Positions 33,252-43,165 of a DNA stretch of 64,000 nucleotides are shown here, one piece after another; positions within the stretch are counted from its first letter, which is position 1; the number at the start of each line of letters is the position of its first letter. Origin of the DNA: Aricia agestis (lineage: Eukaryota; Arthropoda; Insecta; Lepidoptera; Lycaenidae); contig NC_056428.1 in assembly GCF_905147365.1 (NCBI RefSeq), positions 14,476,001-14,540,000 on the forward strand, given 5' to 3'. Both the position numbers and the translations under genes were made by a program. The notes below the pieces were generated by a model, which had not been told where the DNA came from, did no database searches, and was given only the letters and a program-made list of their open reading frames with translations.

Positions 33252-34525
33252 CCCGCCATCACTCGCGCGGGGTGCTGTCAGCACCCCACGCGTTTTTGAA
33301 CGTAAAAATGAATAATAATTTCTCTGGATACGAATTCGCGCTTCCCGGTACCTTCAAGTGACCTTCAAACGCGTCGACACAAGGTGGAAGGGACAATGTG
33401 GCGCAAGTGCTTGCAGCTTGACAAGGAGTTGAAAGTTGCGTGGGGTGGTCACGACACCCCGCGAGTGCTCGTGATATACTTTTTCAGAAGTTACATTACC
33501 AGTAAGGTACGTGTTTTTAATTGTTTAGTAAAAGTAAATTACTTTATTGTGGCGTTATTTACTATAAATAATAAATAATGGTTTATTTCTTAGAATATAT
33601 TCAATGATTTATGTAGCACAAACTTTTTATTTACATATTTTCTTTGTTCGTATATAACATTTTTTTTCAAATATTTTTATGTTTAGATGAGTTGGGAACA
33701 AGAGAGAGAGAGAGAAATAATTGGTGCCATTATTGGAAGAAGTAATTCTGTAGTGGAAAGCAATGCCAGCATGGATGATGATTTTATTCAAGAATCCGAT
33801 CATGATTCTTTGTCAGCACAGGATGCTTCAGCAGTTAAAGTGTCTAAAGTAGAAAAAGCTAGATTTGAGGGTACCTGGATACGTATGGCATCAATGAAAA
33901 TGTTATATACAATTGAGATATGGCGCAATCGCAAGCTAGCATGAAAAGTTCCTAGTTTGTGGAATCATTGGGTTTGAGCATGCTTCAAGGCCACCTTGAA
34001 AAAAGATATGTACGACCAGGGTTTCCCAAAGCACTCAAGATGATGTTGAATGCTCCTGGACCAAGTACCGAATGAATGTCACAATCAAAAAAGCAGTGCT
34101 GCATAAGTAAAGACACCATAACCTTGAGTCACCGTAATTTTCGCGAAAAATGTATGTGCCAAAAACATATGAAGTTAATTTTCAGTTCCTGTTCGGAAAA
34201 ATAAGAAAATTTTGTTTTATTTAGTTAATTATACCTTATATTTACGATTTTGAATGAGAAAGTTTATGTAAAAAAGTTAGAAGTATTTGTTATTTGTCTT
34301 TTTTCTGAAAAGATCCCAATATTACGACTAAAAAAGGCTGATTACTTAAATGTTTTATAGAATAACAATAAAGTTGAATATACAATTTAAATTTTCTTAT
34401 TTATACACATCAAACCACACAAAATAATAATATGCTGGTTTAATTTCGTTAACTGATATTATATTGCATAAAAAATCATTTAGAAAATGTGGGGTGGCCA
34501 CAACACCCCGCGAGCGCTCGCGGGG
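33252..34525 (+). mobile_element. 1.27 kb degenerate piggyBac-like element
   Basis: TTAA at 33248-33251 precedes CCCGCCATCACTCGCGCGG; the right end CACCCCGCGAGCGCTCGCGG is a partial inverse, followed by CTAA (34526-34529), a one-base variant of TTAA. GGGGTG..CA..CACCCC subterminal hairpins occur at 33269-33287, 33441-33460 and 34491-34510, likely transposase-binding repeats. It splits a SINE. About 70 bases of the SINE are missing at the right side, so a deletion followed insertion. Confidence 0.75.
33687..33944 (+). pseudogene. piggyBac-like transposase, N-terminal remnant
   Basis: An 85-codon frame begins MSWEQEREREIIGAIIG and runs into an acidic, serine-rich stretch (MDDDFIQESDHDS), the usual style of piggyBac transposase N termini. 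It then stops. The DDD catalytic core of the family, several hundred residues, is absent. Only about 580 bases of AT-rich DNA separate it from the right end, so this is an internal-deletion derivative rather than a point-mutated gene. The ATG at 33687 follows an AT-rich leader with an upstream in-frame stop. A helix-forming Glu/Arg start resembles that of the element at 62145, which supports the family call, but there is no catalytic residue to confirm it. It cannot be a working transposase. Confidence 0.5.
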
Positions 34526-34529
34526 CTAA

Positions 34530-34592
34530 AAACCCCCCGCTTGAGCTACCAACAGCCCACCAACTGATCCACAGAGGTCGTCAAAGAGCTAT
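34530..34592 (-). mobile_element. SINE family 1, tRNA head (split copy)
   Basis: On the minus strand: GACGACCTCTGTGGATCAGT, GGTGGGCTGTTGGTAGCTC, AAGCGGGGGG. This is the missing head of the SINE at 33119-33251. Confidence 0.85.
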
Positions 34593-35100
34593 AAGTACAA
34601 GTTCAGTGCTCCTATAATGCCCACTTGCGTAGAACTTAGCCTCGGGTTAACTTTAACCCAGGTATGTTCTAGTAGACCTTACTAGTCATATAAGTAGTCA
34701 AAGAATGTCACAAAGGTGGTCTTCATAATTTGTTACTATAGTAGGTTTCAGTTTTTGGTAGAGCTAGGCTATCTATTTAATAACAAAATATATTATAAAC
34801 GTAGATTTTCCATCGAGTGGTCTCTACAAATATTGGACTGATATTCATGTAGTTCCTACAGTACATCACGAAAACTAAATGCATTATGTATCGTCGACAC
34901 TTACGCCTAAATGCATTTTCTATGTATTTTAAATTTTTTATCATGTAGAGTTACCGTGGTACCTACGTAACTGGACCAATTTTAGAAGATTAGTAAACAA
35001 TTAAACATACTTTATCGATGTTCCATCGTGCAATGACTTACTTTCTATCGAATTTTCTATGTTATGCTTGCTACAAAAAGCTTCCTCACTTCCATTAGAT
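34593..35100. other. No recognised feature
   Basis: AT-rich intergenic sequence. Confidence 0.5.
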
Positions 35101-35501
35101 CAGAGCTTTCTAACCTTTTTGTGTGCGGGCTACATCGGACCACAAACAGTTACATCAAGTTTCCTAATATACGATGCAATGTTAGAATACGAAATATACA
35201 ACTCCGTGAAATAATATTGTTTATTAATTTATTATAATTTTAATAAAATTTATTTTTTCTCCAATGTTATATTGTTATTATAATTAATTTATCACCGTAA
35301 TGCTTGAGCTTGCATTCTCTGTACCATTTCTAACTTCGCTGTAAAAAATATAAAATGCAACTTGGGAAGGCCAAGGAAATTTAACCCATGGTCTTTTTCT
35401 GCTCGCTTCTTATAAGAAAACAGATTTCTTACGTCCCTTTTCTGTATGGCTCCATCTCTCTGCGGCCCCCAGGGAACCGTGCTCCAGGTTGGGAAGTACT
35501 G
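35101..35501. mobile_element. hAT-like element, about 400 bp
   Basis: CAGAGCTTTCTAACC at the left and GGTTGGGAAGTACTG at the right are imperfect inverted repeats of the hAT CAG..CTG type, with GTGCGGGCTAC and GCGGCCCCC inside. The flanking octamers do not match, so the boundaries or family are uncertain. Frames at 35388-35710 overlap its end and look incidental. Confidence 0.5.
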
Positions 35502-36462
35502 ATACAGTGTGTACTCCCGTCACGCTATCATTTAGAAGTGTTAAGTGCTTTCAATCAGTGCTTGATGGAATCAGATGTGGTCACGATGTTGAGCTAAGAT
35601 GGAATAACGGCGCTGTACGATCCCACAGGGACCGTACATTTCCTTTTATTTTCCCAGTATTTCGATGCAAATGTTTTAGCGTTTTTTTATTACATATTAT
35701 ATTAGTGTAGACAGTAGATGGCTAAATATTTTTTGTATCTGCTTTGTTTGCATTAAGATTGGAATCAACATGAACAGTAATATAATGAAGCTCCTCTCAT
35801 TAGAATTTAGATAGGCTTAGCATATCCACCATTCAAATGAAAGAATAGAAACACAGATATTTTGGGGACAAAGTAGACTTTGCATTTCTTCTGTCACCTT
35901 GTCTACCGTGGAAAAAACTCCTAAAATTGAAAAATCTTTGAGTAGTGACCAAATAGTTACACTTTGTCTGGCGTAAACACAGTCTGCAGTGGCCACGATA
36001 AGCCTGCAGCAGTGGCAAGTGATGATGATGAACATTTTCGCACATAACTGTCGTCGGACAATTAAAAGTCCGATTCGGTCGGTAGTCGCCGCAAAAAAAC
36101 GCTCCGATACGGGCGCCGATACAAAACGAAATCGAGAAAAAATCGATAACGAATCAAACGTGCGTGTCCGAGAGAATCCGGCGCGTGGATCGATTACGAA
36201 GTTCGAGTGACACTTGTCTGTGCTTAATCGATTTTTGTATTCGAATAATAGCCGTAGATTCGGATTGGTGTTGCTTCAATAAATATGACGATTTAGATCA
36301 ATATCCTTATTCCACTGTTTAATGTAAAATTAATGTTGTAAATCTAGGCCCTTCTCTATCAAATATTATGAGATTCTTCTAAATGTGAATGTCGTTGGTT
36401 TCTTATTTCGTGATAACACCATTTGGTAGTTTTATAGAAAACCGGGGTTCAGAATACTTTTC
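35502..36462. other. No recognised gene; CG-richer stretch at 36040-36200
   Basis: 36045-36190 is richer in CG dinucleotides (TCGGTCGGTAGTCGCCG, CGATACGGGCGCCGATAC) than its surroundings and carries a 73-codon frame (35989-36210) rich in Arg and Lys. I see no domain, and it may be a promoter-like island, an orphan exon or chance. Confidence 0.4.
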
Positions 36463-36516
36463 TAATTAATGGTTAAACAAACTTACCTTAAGTGAAGTTT
36501 GACCATAATTATGAGA

Positions 36517-37206
36517 GTCGCTGCATCCGAAGAGACTTTATAATTAACATGATAGTCCGCCCCTAGCTTCCGGCATCGAACACTTTTCATTGCTTCCTGA
36601 AAAAATAAAATAGACGGCGCGGCAATGGCGCCATTTCTGGAGCGGGATTTTTACCCCACCGCTACCGGTTTCTCCCCCCAGTTTACCTCGGAGGCTCACT
36701 GCAGATCGGTCCTCATTCGTTTCTAGTGTTCGGGCATCGAAACATCTGTAACTAGGTTATAGTGTTTTAATTTTGTGAAGTGAACAGTGTTATAACTTAA
36801 TAATTTATTAAAGTGTTTTTAACTGAATATAAGTACATAGTAATTTTAAATATCAAGGATAAGCGAAAACTCTGTAAATTATAGAAAGAAATGAGCAAAA
36901 TTCGTTGCTTGGAACGTCGTTTGAAAAAACGAATGATCTGTTTTTATACAGTTTTATTTTTAGGATGTTTATCTTTACCTACCGCCAATTATTATTGTTA
37001 TAAGAACTAAAAATCGGAATTCATCCGGAGTATTAAAGTGAATATGGGCAATCTTTCGAAAATACCCTAAACTAAAATACTAAATAATATAAAATAAAAA
37101 CAAAATATGTACGAGTATGTTTAGAGAGTAATGATGTGATCATGGCCACACATACCCTTTTCAAAGGTATATTTAAAGAGTCTTGATGCGATCTTGACCA
37201 TATATA
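36517..37206 (+). repeat. DIRS left inverted terminal repeat
   Basis: Begins GTCGCTGCATCCGAAGAGAC and is matched in reverse by 42434-43165 with only scattered differences over about 690 bases. The differences I see are single bases, a few-base indel near AGTGAACAGTG, and one fewer copy of a roughly 52 bp GTTTAGAGAGT..GATCATGGCC unit. It includes a GC-rich part (GACGGCGCGGCAATGGCGCC) in otherwise AT-rich DNA. Confidence 0.9.
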
Positions 37207-37301
37207 CCACTGCAGATCGGTCCTCATTATTTTTAGAGAACGTACAATTAAATAAATAACGATTTTCTAAAGACATTTTAGGGTTTTTGGGTGGGAGGGT
37301 A
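37207..37301. other. Short repeat of ITR sequence next to the ITR
   Basis: CTGCAGATCGGTCCTCATT at 37209 duplicates the same string at 36700 inside the ITR. This looks like a template-switch scar. Confidence 0.6.
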
Positions 37302-37413
37302 ATAAAGTCTCTTCGGATGCAGCGACTCTCATAATTATGGTCAAACTTCACTTAAGGTAAGTTTGTTTAACCATTAATTATAAATCCTCGAGACTTTATA
37401 ATTAACATGGTAG
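37302..37413. repeat. DIRS internal complementary region
   Basis: 37302-37380 is the reverse complement of the left outer end (36462-36540). 37385-37413 is the reverse complement of the right outer end (43130-43157). The two meet at ATTAATTATAAATCC. This is a stored copy of the circle junction and explains how the element regenerates its ends. Confidence 0.9.
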
Positions 37414-38099
37414 ATGTTCAGAGTTCTTATGGAAAATCGTCATTCAAATCTTTAACACTGCAATATTAAAAATATTTATTGTAGAAATCAAATTTTTATA
37501 ATAATTATTTATACCTAAATATAGCAGTGTATATAACCATAGAAGTTAGAACCAACTAAGGAAAATAATAACTAAGGAAAATAATTCTCTGATATTTTCC
37601 TTTTGTTTGAGATGCATATTTTATAATTGTATTAACATTATTTTTGGTTAAAATTGTATTAGCAAACGCATTAACATTTATAGGTAAAACATAGGTAAAA
37701 GAGGTCTATTATAGAATTTACCAAAAACGAGAGATCTACCTGACCACCTTGCGACTATTCATAGTCTCAGTGGAAATGCCGCCACGACAATCCGCCGATG
37801 TAGAGTGACGCCGCCATGACGAGTGCAATGTGCCGAAAACTGTCAAATGCCTTGTTGTCGTCAATATTAATCTATCAGCTTTATCTATATTTTATGATTT
37901 TATAAGGAACGATTAAGTATGGTTGATTTTTATTAGGATTAGAGGTTTAATCAATTCGTCTAGGATAGGTATTTGAAAAGTGGAGTCTCATTTATTTATA
38001 TTTGAAACTTTTGTAAGAGAGAGTGTCTGCATGCGTTGAGCGGTTGCAAATGTAAGTAGCGTTACTATTTTTTATTATTATTATTTTGTTAATGTAAGT
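37414..38099 (-). other. DIRS-internal sequence, recombinase C-terminal half not found
   Basis: The catalytic Arg, His-x-x-Arg and Tyr segment of the tyrosine recombinase would be expected here, but I could not recognise it in any frame. It is deleted or too decayed. Confidence 0.5.
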
Positions 38100-38500
38100 G
38101 AGAAAATTTCATTTGGATAACCAATTACTTACAAAATCAAGAACTAATAATATATTAGCATCCCAAATGTTCTGATGTTTAGGAAAACATAGTAAGACTA
38201 TCTAGACTGACATTACTACGAGTATCTATGCTAAACCTTTTACCTAAGATGAGAGAAAACGCCGAGCGTATGGTATTCACTCCTGAAAAACTAGATCCTA
38301 AATTTTTAATCTAAATTTTTCAGTTATAAATTGCTAATAGCTATTTGATTTGAAACATTGAAACAGTCAGAAAGCTTATTTGCAGTAAAAAATTCCAAAT
38401 TTGTGTTTATGGTGTATCGTATTGCTTAAGCGTGTTACTAGATAAAGACGAAATCATTAGATCAATTGTCTCTAGATTAAACGATTCATATGAAAACGCT
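38100..38500 (-). pseudogene. DIRS tyrosine recombinase, N-terminal remnant
   Basis: Three conserved blocks of the core-binding domain can be read on the minus strand in shifting frames. SSLSSNTLKQYD lies at about 38411-38455, a NTIRSAFS block (38250-38285) follows, then NIWDANILLVLDFVSNWL at about 38112-38170. In DIRS recombinases these correspond to the SxxTxxQY, NTxRSAxS and xxWD motifs. The enzyme would recombine the circular element DNA into the genome. Several stops and at least two frameshifts separate the blocks, and the catalytic C-terminal half is not visible. The fragment lies between the RNase H region and the internal complementary region, as expected for this group. It is dead, but the motif order makes the identification fairly secure. 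Confidence 0.7.
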
Positions 38501-38585
38501 TCCCTACATCAGGGTAAAGCTTCACCACAAGGGGTGTGCGTTTATGAAAGGTGATATATATATACATATCTATTATATATATATA

Positions 38586-39235
38586 TCTATACTAATATTA
38601 TAATTTTGCAGAGTTTGTTTGTTTGTTTGTTTGAACGCGCTAATCTCAGGAACTACTGGTCCGATTTGAAAAATTATTTCAGTGTTAGATAGCCCATTGA
38701 TTGAGGAAGGCTATAGGCTATATTTTATTACGCTAAGACTAATAGTAGCGAATAAATAGAGGAAAATGTGGAAAAAACGGGGGAAATTATATGAAAGGGC
38801 TTATTTCAACGCGCTAATCTCAAGAACTATTGGTTCGATTTGAAAAAATCTTTCAGTGTTAGATAGCTCATTTATCGAGTAAGGCTATAGGCTATATTTT
38901 ATCACGCTAAGACTAATAGGAGCAAAGAAATAGAGGAAAATGTGGAAAAAACGGAGAAAAATTATTTGAAATTGCTTATTATCTTAAGAACTACTGGAGC
39001 AATTTTTATGTTATTTGGCAAACATGAAGAATATACCACGTGAAGGAACAAAGGCTATTTTTTGCTTGTTGCGTGAAATTCCTAAAATACGCAAGCAAAG
39101 CCGCGCGGAACATCTATATAATATAATAAAATCATAGGAAAGTCAATTCTGTACATTGAATATTTTTGTACAATAAATAATACTTGGGATGTGATCTACT
39201 ATGCTAACGCGGACGAAGTCGCGGGCAACAGCTAG
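38586..39235 (+). mobile_element. Complete non-autonomous Helitron, family A (Lep1-like)
   Basis: The 5' end TCTATACTAATATTATAA is preceded by A. The 3' end GCGGGCAACAGCTAG (CTAG 39232-39235) is followed by T, exactly the A^T insertion rule of Helitrons. A hairpin (CGCGGACGAAGTCGCG) sits about 11 bases before CTAG. The interior carries two tandem units of about 174 bp (ACGCGCTAATCTCA.GAACTA and so on). No Rep/helicase. It is inserted in the DIRS element between RNase H and recombinase remnants. Confidence 0.88.
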
Positions 39236-39279
39236 TATCATAATATTGTGGTATAAAATAGATAACCTTGGACGATAAT

Positions 39280-40440
39280 ATAACTTTTAAAAATAATGGA
39301 TACCACGCCTGACTAGGCCAGTAAGGGAAGACGATAATGCCAGATGCTTGATCGTTGATTATTTTACGTACCTAAACATTTTAATATTAAAGAAAATGGA
39401 GCAAAATAGTAGAAGTAACTACTCCAGTAATTTATTGTAAAGGTGTCAATATTGTATGCGTTTTAATAAATAAGGATGTCTTTTCCAACAAACATACTTA
39501 ATACATTTGGCATTAACACAGGAGGCAAATAAATCAATGTCTGGAAGACCAAATTTGTCAGTAAACTTGTGGTAGGCTTCAATGGACAAACTCCATTCAA
39601 TATCTATATTACTGCATCTTGACTCCCTGTCTACGTCAATATTCTCTTTACAATTGATATATGATGCAAAAATAAAAAAAAGTGGCGTTCCTCGCACCAA
39701 TGTCCATTTCTAAATTAGCTGTGCTTCATTATTAAGATGTTCGTACTACACTCCTCCCATTCTGTTGATGTAGGAGATTGTAGTCCATATTATTATCAAT
39801 TCTCAAGAGAATTTCTTTAATATACAAGGAATCTGCAAAACATTTTAATCATTTTAATGATTTATTTAAGGCTGCCCGTAACTTTTATAAATTCATAATT
39901 ATGATATTGTGATTCTCCTTCGTTCCAAAACTCGTTTGATGTTTGCCCATCGCAAGCTATTCCCCATCATGTGAGGGAAGCATCCGAGAATATTTTAATA
40001 TGATATTGCTCATAGCGAAGAGGTTTGAAAGTAGTCAATATAAGTAATATTGTTTTGCCACCATAAAAAGTCTGACTTCAACACTGGTAGTAATAACATT
40101 ACTTTTTCATAGTAATTATCATTTGATGTTCTAAGAGCCAACAATTTCTCTCTTCCAAACCGCTTCCTGAATAATTGCATACTTAGTTATCTATAATCCG
40201 TCAACCATAAGAAGTCAGTAGGCCTAAAAACTTTGCAAAGTCTCTAATAAATATCGAATTTATATTGTTTCTTTTTTTTTACTAATTAAGCCTAAAATTT
40301 CAACTATTTTATTATGGGGTACCTAATTCCAAAGTAATTTATCTGTATTTATTTTGAAACCTAAAAATCTTTTTGTACTCAGAAATATGTCACTTTTCTG
40401 TTCATTGATTACAAAGTCTATTTTTTTTAAATAAAATTAT
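39280..40440 (-). pseudogene. DIRS RT thumb and RNase H remnant
   Basis: Minus-strand reading, broken by many stops, gives FLGFKINTDKLLW near 40350, the RT connection region. Next comes the RNase H-like LYIKEILLRIDNN near 39800, then EWSLSIEAYHKFTDKFGLP with DIDLFAS at 39520-39600. Last is GIIVFPYWPSQAWYP at 39298-39350. The EWSL..DLFAS and VPxWPxQxWYP blocks are diagnostic of DIRS RNase H and its C-terminal extension. The domain would remove the RNA template during cDNA synthesis. The longest uninterrupted piece is 39446-39700 (84 codons). No intact active-site set is preserved. It continues the RT of 40880-41640 beyond the SINE insertion. Confidence 0.75.
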
Positions 40441-40520
40441 AATTTCATTAATGTTATCATTGTATGTATACATACATATAATGATAACATTAATGAAATT
40501 ATGTTATCATTGTATGTATA
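40441..40520. repeat. 60 bp palindrome plus third copy of its arm
   Basis: 40441-40500 is a near-perfect palindrome: AATTTCATTAATGTTATCAT at the left is inverted as ATGATAACATTAATGAAATT at the right, with TATA extra. 40501-40520 then repeats ATGTTATCATTGTATGTATA. It lies at the SINE 2 target and looks like a snap-back or template-switch event. Confidence 0.85.
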
Positions 40521-40874
40521 GTGAGCGTCCGTGGCCTAATGGGTAGACCTTCGGTTCGCACTCCTAGAGAGTGCAGGTTCGAACCCGGGTGGAGGCGTGT
40601 ACCTATGAGACATTTTCTGATCTCAAGTACATAATACGGACGCTCGTACGGTGAAGGAAAACATCTTGAGGAAACCCGCACATAGTTGGTCCCAGACGTA
40701 TTGACTAGTTCTTTCCTCTGGACTAGGCCGACTATGATGCGAGAATGCCGTATGCGCTTGGGCAACCATACGGACATTTAAAAATCTTGTCCCAGGCACT
40801 ACAATATTTGAGGAGTGGTTACTTCGCTCTGAAAAAATACTGTATAAATAATCCACAACGGATGTAAAGGCCTA
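40521..40874 (+). mobile_element. tRNA-derived SINE, family 2, with 18 bp target duplication
   Basis: The head has GTGGCCTAATGGGTAGAC (A box) and GGTTCGAACCC (B box), followed by a long body with GTACGGTGAAGGAAAACATC and GCGAGAATGCCGTATGCG. GTTATCATTGTATG[T/A]ATA flanks both sides (40503-40520 and 40875-40892), 17 of 18 bases identical, typical of target-primed integration by a LINE in trans. It interrupts the DIRS reverse transcriptase just after YLDD. Short minus-strand frames inside it are incidental. Confidence 0.88.
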
Positions 40875-40879
40875 GTTAT

Positions 40880-41640
40880 CATTGTATGAATAATTATAAG
40901 AATTGTCTACACATAATATGTCATCTAAATAGTATACTAGACGATGGCTCCGATTTCTTAAGTAAGTTATGACAGGTTTCATAAGTTTCGCAAACACGAA
41001 TGGTGCAGAACACAGAAATAAATCAGCAGAACCCAGACCAAAGGACCAGCATTGAAATTCATAGGTCAAGAAATCCAAATCTAGAAACTTTCTGCTCGAT
41101 TTGTGTATGGGAATACAAAAATAAGCTTCTTCAAATTAACATATTTTGTAACGTCTAGTTACTAGTCGTAGTCGTCTAGTTAGCTACTAACTTGATAGCA
41201 GTTCTAATGTCCTCCATTTTAAGGGACTAGTCTTTATAAATAAATTTAGCTTTTTAAAATTCAGAACAAATTTGTAATTTCCATCATCCTAAGGAATGAG
41301 AAAAATTTCAGAAATAAATTGTCCAGGAACATCCTGACATTCAGAAACAGCGTCTAACAATTGCAATAATCTAGTGATTTCATCATTCATGTGAATTACC
41401 ACCTTCATTGGCCGAAAAAGATTGATGCGGCTCGTAGAAGTGTGTTACGCAATGAGAAAAAGGAACCATATAATATCCAGATACACACTCGAGAACGACA
41501 GGGTCGTTAGTGAGTTTGAAGTTATTACAATAATGTTGCAGTCTTGCTAAAGCAGTTACCTCTAGCTCCTGTGGTTCCGTCTGTATGGCCCGTTTCGATC
41601 GGTATGCGCCGTCGCAGTGCGCGGCCGTTTCCGCGTCCAA
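40880..41640 (-). pseudogene. DIRS reverse transcriptase remnant
   Basis: Minus-strand pieces in order are RLQHYCNNFKLTND with PVVLECVSGY near 41470-41540, then QFISEIFLIPKDDGN with KFVLNFKKLN near 41230-41330. KMEDIRTAIKLV follows at about 41185-41222, and YYLDDILC with the catalytic Asp pair at 40920-40931. The TND..VL..V.GY, FKMED..TA and YLDD signatures are specific to the DIRS group rather than to LTR or LINE reverse transcriptases. The enzyme would copy element RNA into cDNA. Stops and frameshifts divide it into several open pieces, the longest at 41383-41640 and 40872-41078. The frame meets the SINE immediately after YLDD and resumes beyond it near 40440. Confidence 0.85.
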
Positions 41641-41819
41641 GCTGGCTCCGTATCCCCGGGCCCACTCCCCCTTATTATTTGGGTGGGCCCCGAGAGCCTA
41701 CCGGCCTGTTAGGCAGCGGTTGATCAAGCTGACATGACGATGTAGAATGTTGTTGTGGATCATAATTCATAAGGCTTTTTAAACTTAATCTGTAGACCCG
41801 TACGTTCTGCCATTTTAGT

Positions 41820-42250
41820 AGCCGTGATGCAAGATTACCATTACGGTAACGAGATAATAAAATATATAAATAAAAACGGTCTTACCAGCAATGTCCGCAA
41901 TACACTGTCCAAAATGACTTTGTGCCTTTTTCCAATCGTTTATTCATTTCAAACTGAATCGGTTAAAACTCAAGCCAGATCCGGACCAAGAGCTGGAGCT
42001 TTTAATAGGGTTAAATTTTCAGGTATATGGATGTTTTCCATTCATTTTTGCATACACTCCTTAATTAGAAGTCCACAACAAACTGGTCCCCAACGTTCAG
42101 AGATCTCATCCCTGATTTTCGGCGCAATAACTTCCACTTTGTTTATCAAAGAACCCAAAGCTTCTAAAATATCATTCGATAAAGATGGGATGGGTTCGAC
42201 CGTATTGGGCACTGAGTCTGTCACCTTGAGAGATCTACACAGATGAATTA
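41820..42250 (-). pseudogene. DIRS gag-like remnant
   Basis: A 60-codon minus frame (42042-42224) contains PKIRDEISERWGPVCCGLL, resembling the xxLxxRWxxILxxGL block of DIRS gag proteins. Downstream near 41890-41940, pieces such as RLEKAQSHFGQCIADIAG resemble the C-terminal helix of the same protein. Gag would package element RNA. Position, first on the element just inside the right ITR, fits. The 140-codon plus-strand frame over the same bases (41824-42246) is its antisense shadow. Family assignment here depends more on position than on sequence. Confidence 0.55.
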
Positions 42251-42433
42251 TTATTTAGTAGCTCCGGTAGAGCGTCGTGTTAATTAAATCAATTCGGGTT
42301 GCATCAGTTTCACCTGGCATACGCACAACGGATCGAACACTCCAATTGAATGAAATTAAACACTCGCATTCACTATGAATCTGAAAGACTGAAAAAACTT
42401 TATCATCGCCTAAAAAGGGGTAGCCCATTGGTA

Positions 42434-43165
42434 TATATGGTCAAGATCGCATCAAGACTCTTTAAATATACCTTTGAAAAGGGTATGTGCGGCCATGATC
42501 GCATCATGACTCTCTAAACATACCTTTGAAAAGAGTATGTGTGGCCATGATCGCATCATTACTCTCTAAACATACTCGTACATATTTTGTTTTTATTTTA
42601 TATTATTTAGTATTTTAGTTTGAGGTATTTTCGAAAGATTGCCCATATTCACTTTAATACTCCGGATGAATTCCGATTTTTAGTTCTTATAACAATAATA
42701 ATTGGCGGTAGGTAAAGATAAACATCCTAAAAATAAAACTGTATAAAAACAGATCATTCGTTTTTTCAAACGACGTTCCAAGCAACGAATTTTGCTCATT
42801 TCTTTCTATAATTTACAGAGTTTTCGCTTATTCTTGATATTTAAAATTACTATGTACTTATATTCAGTTAAAAACACTTTAATAAATTATTAAGTTATAT
42901 CACTTCACAAAATTAAAACACTATAACCTAGTTACAGATGTTTCGATGCCCGAACACTAGAAACGAATGAGGACCGATCTGCAGTGAGCCTCCGAGGTAA
43001 ACTGGCGGGAGAAACCGGTAGCGGTGGGGTAAAAATCCCGCTCCAGAAATGGCGCCATTGCCGCGCCGTCTATTTTATTTTTTCAGGAAGCTCTGAAAAG
43101 TGTTCGATGCCGGAAGCTAGGGGCGGACTACCATGTTAATTATAAAGTCTCGAGGATGCAGCGAC
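42434..43165 (-). repeat. DIRS right inverted terminal repeat
   Basis: Reverse complement of 36517-37206 with an additional unit of about 52 bp (GACTCTCTAAACATACCTTT..GGCCATGATCGCATC), so three units here against two on the left. Ends GAGGATGCAGCGAC at 43165. The remaining sequence is nearly identical to the other ITR. Confidence 0.9.

Noticed and set aside
40527..40600. tRNA gene at the SINE 2 head
   Set aside because: Ends do not pair and an 18 bp target duplication surrounds a longer retroposon.
41824..42246. 140-codon plus-strand gene
   Set aside because: Antisense to the DIRS gag remnant; no recognisable domain on this strand.
36517..43165. Large DNA transposon or Maverick/Polinton
   Set aside because: The ITRs fit superficially, but RT, RNase H and recombinase motifs and the internal complementary region define a DIRS element; no polymerase B, integrase or capsid genes are seen.
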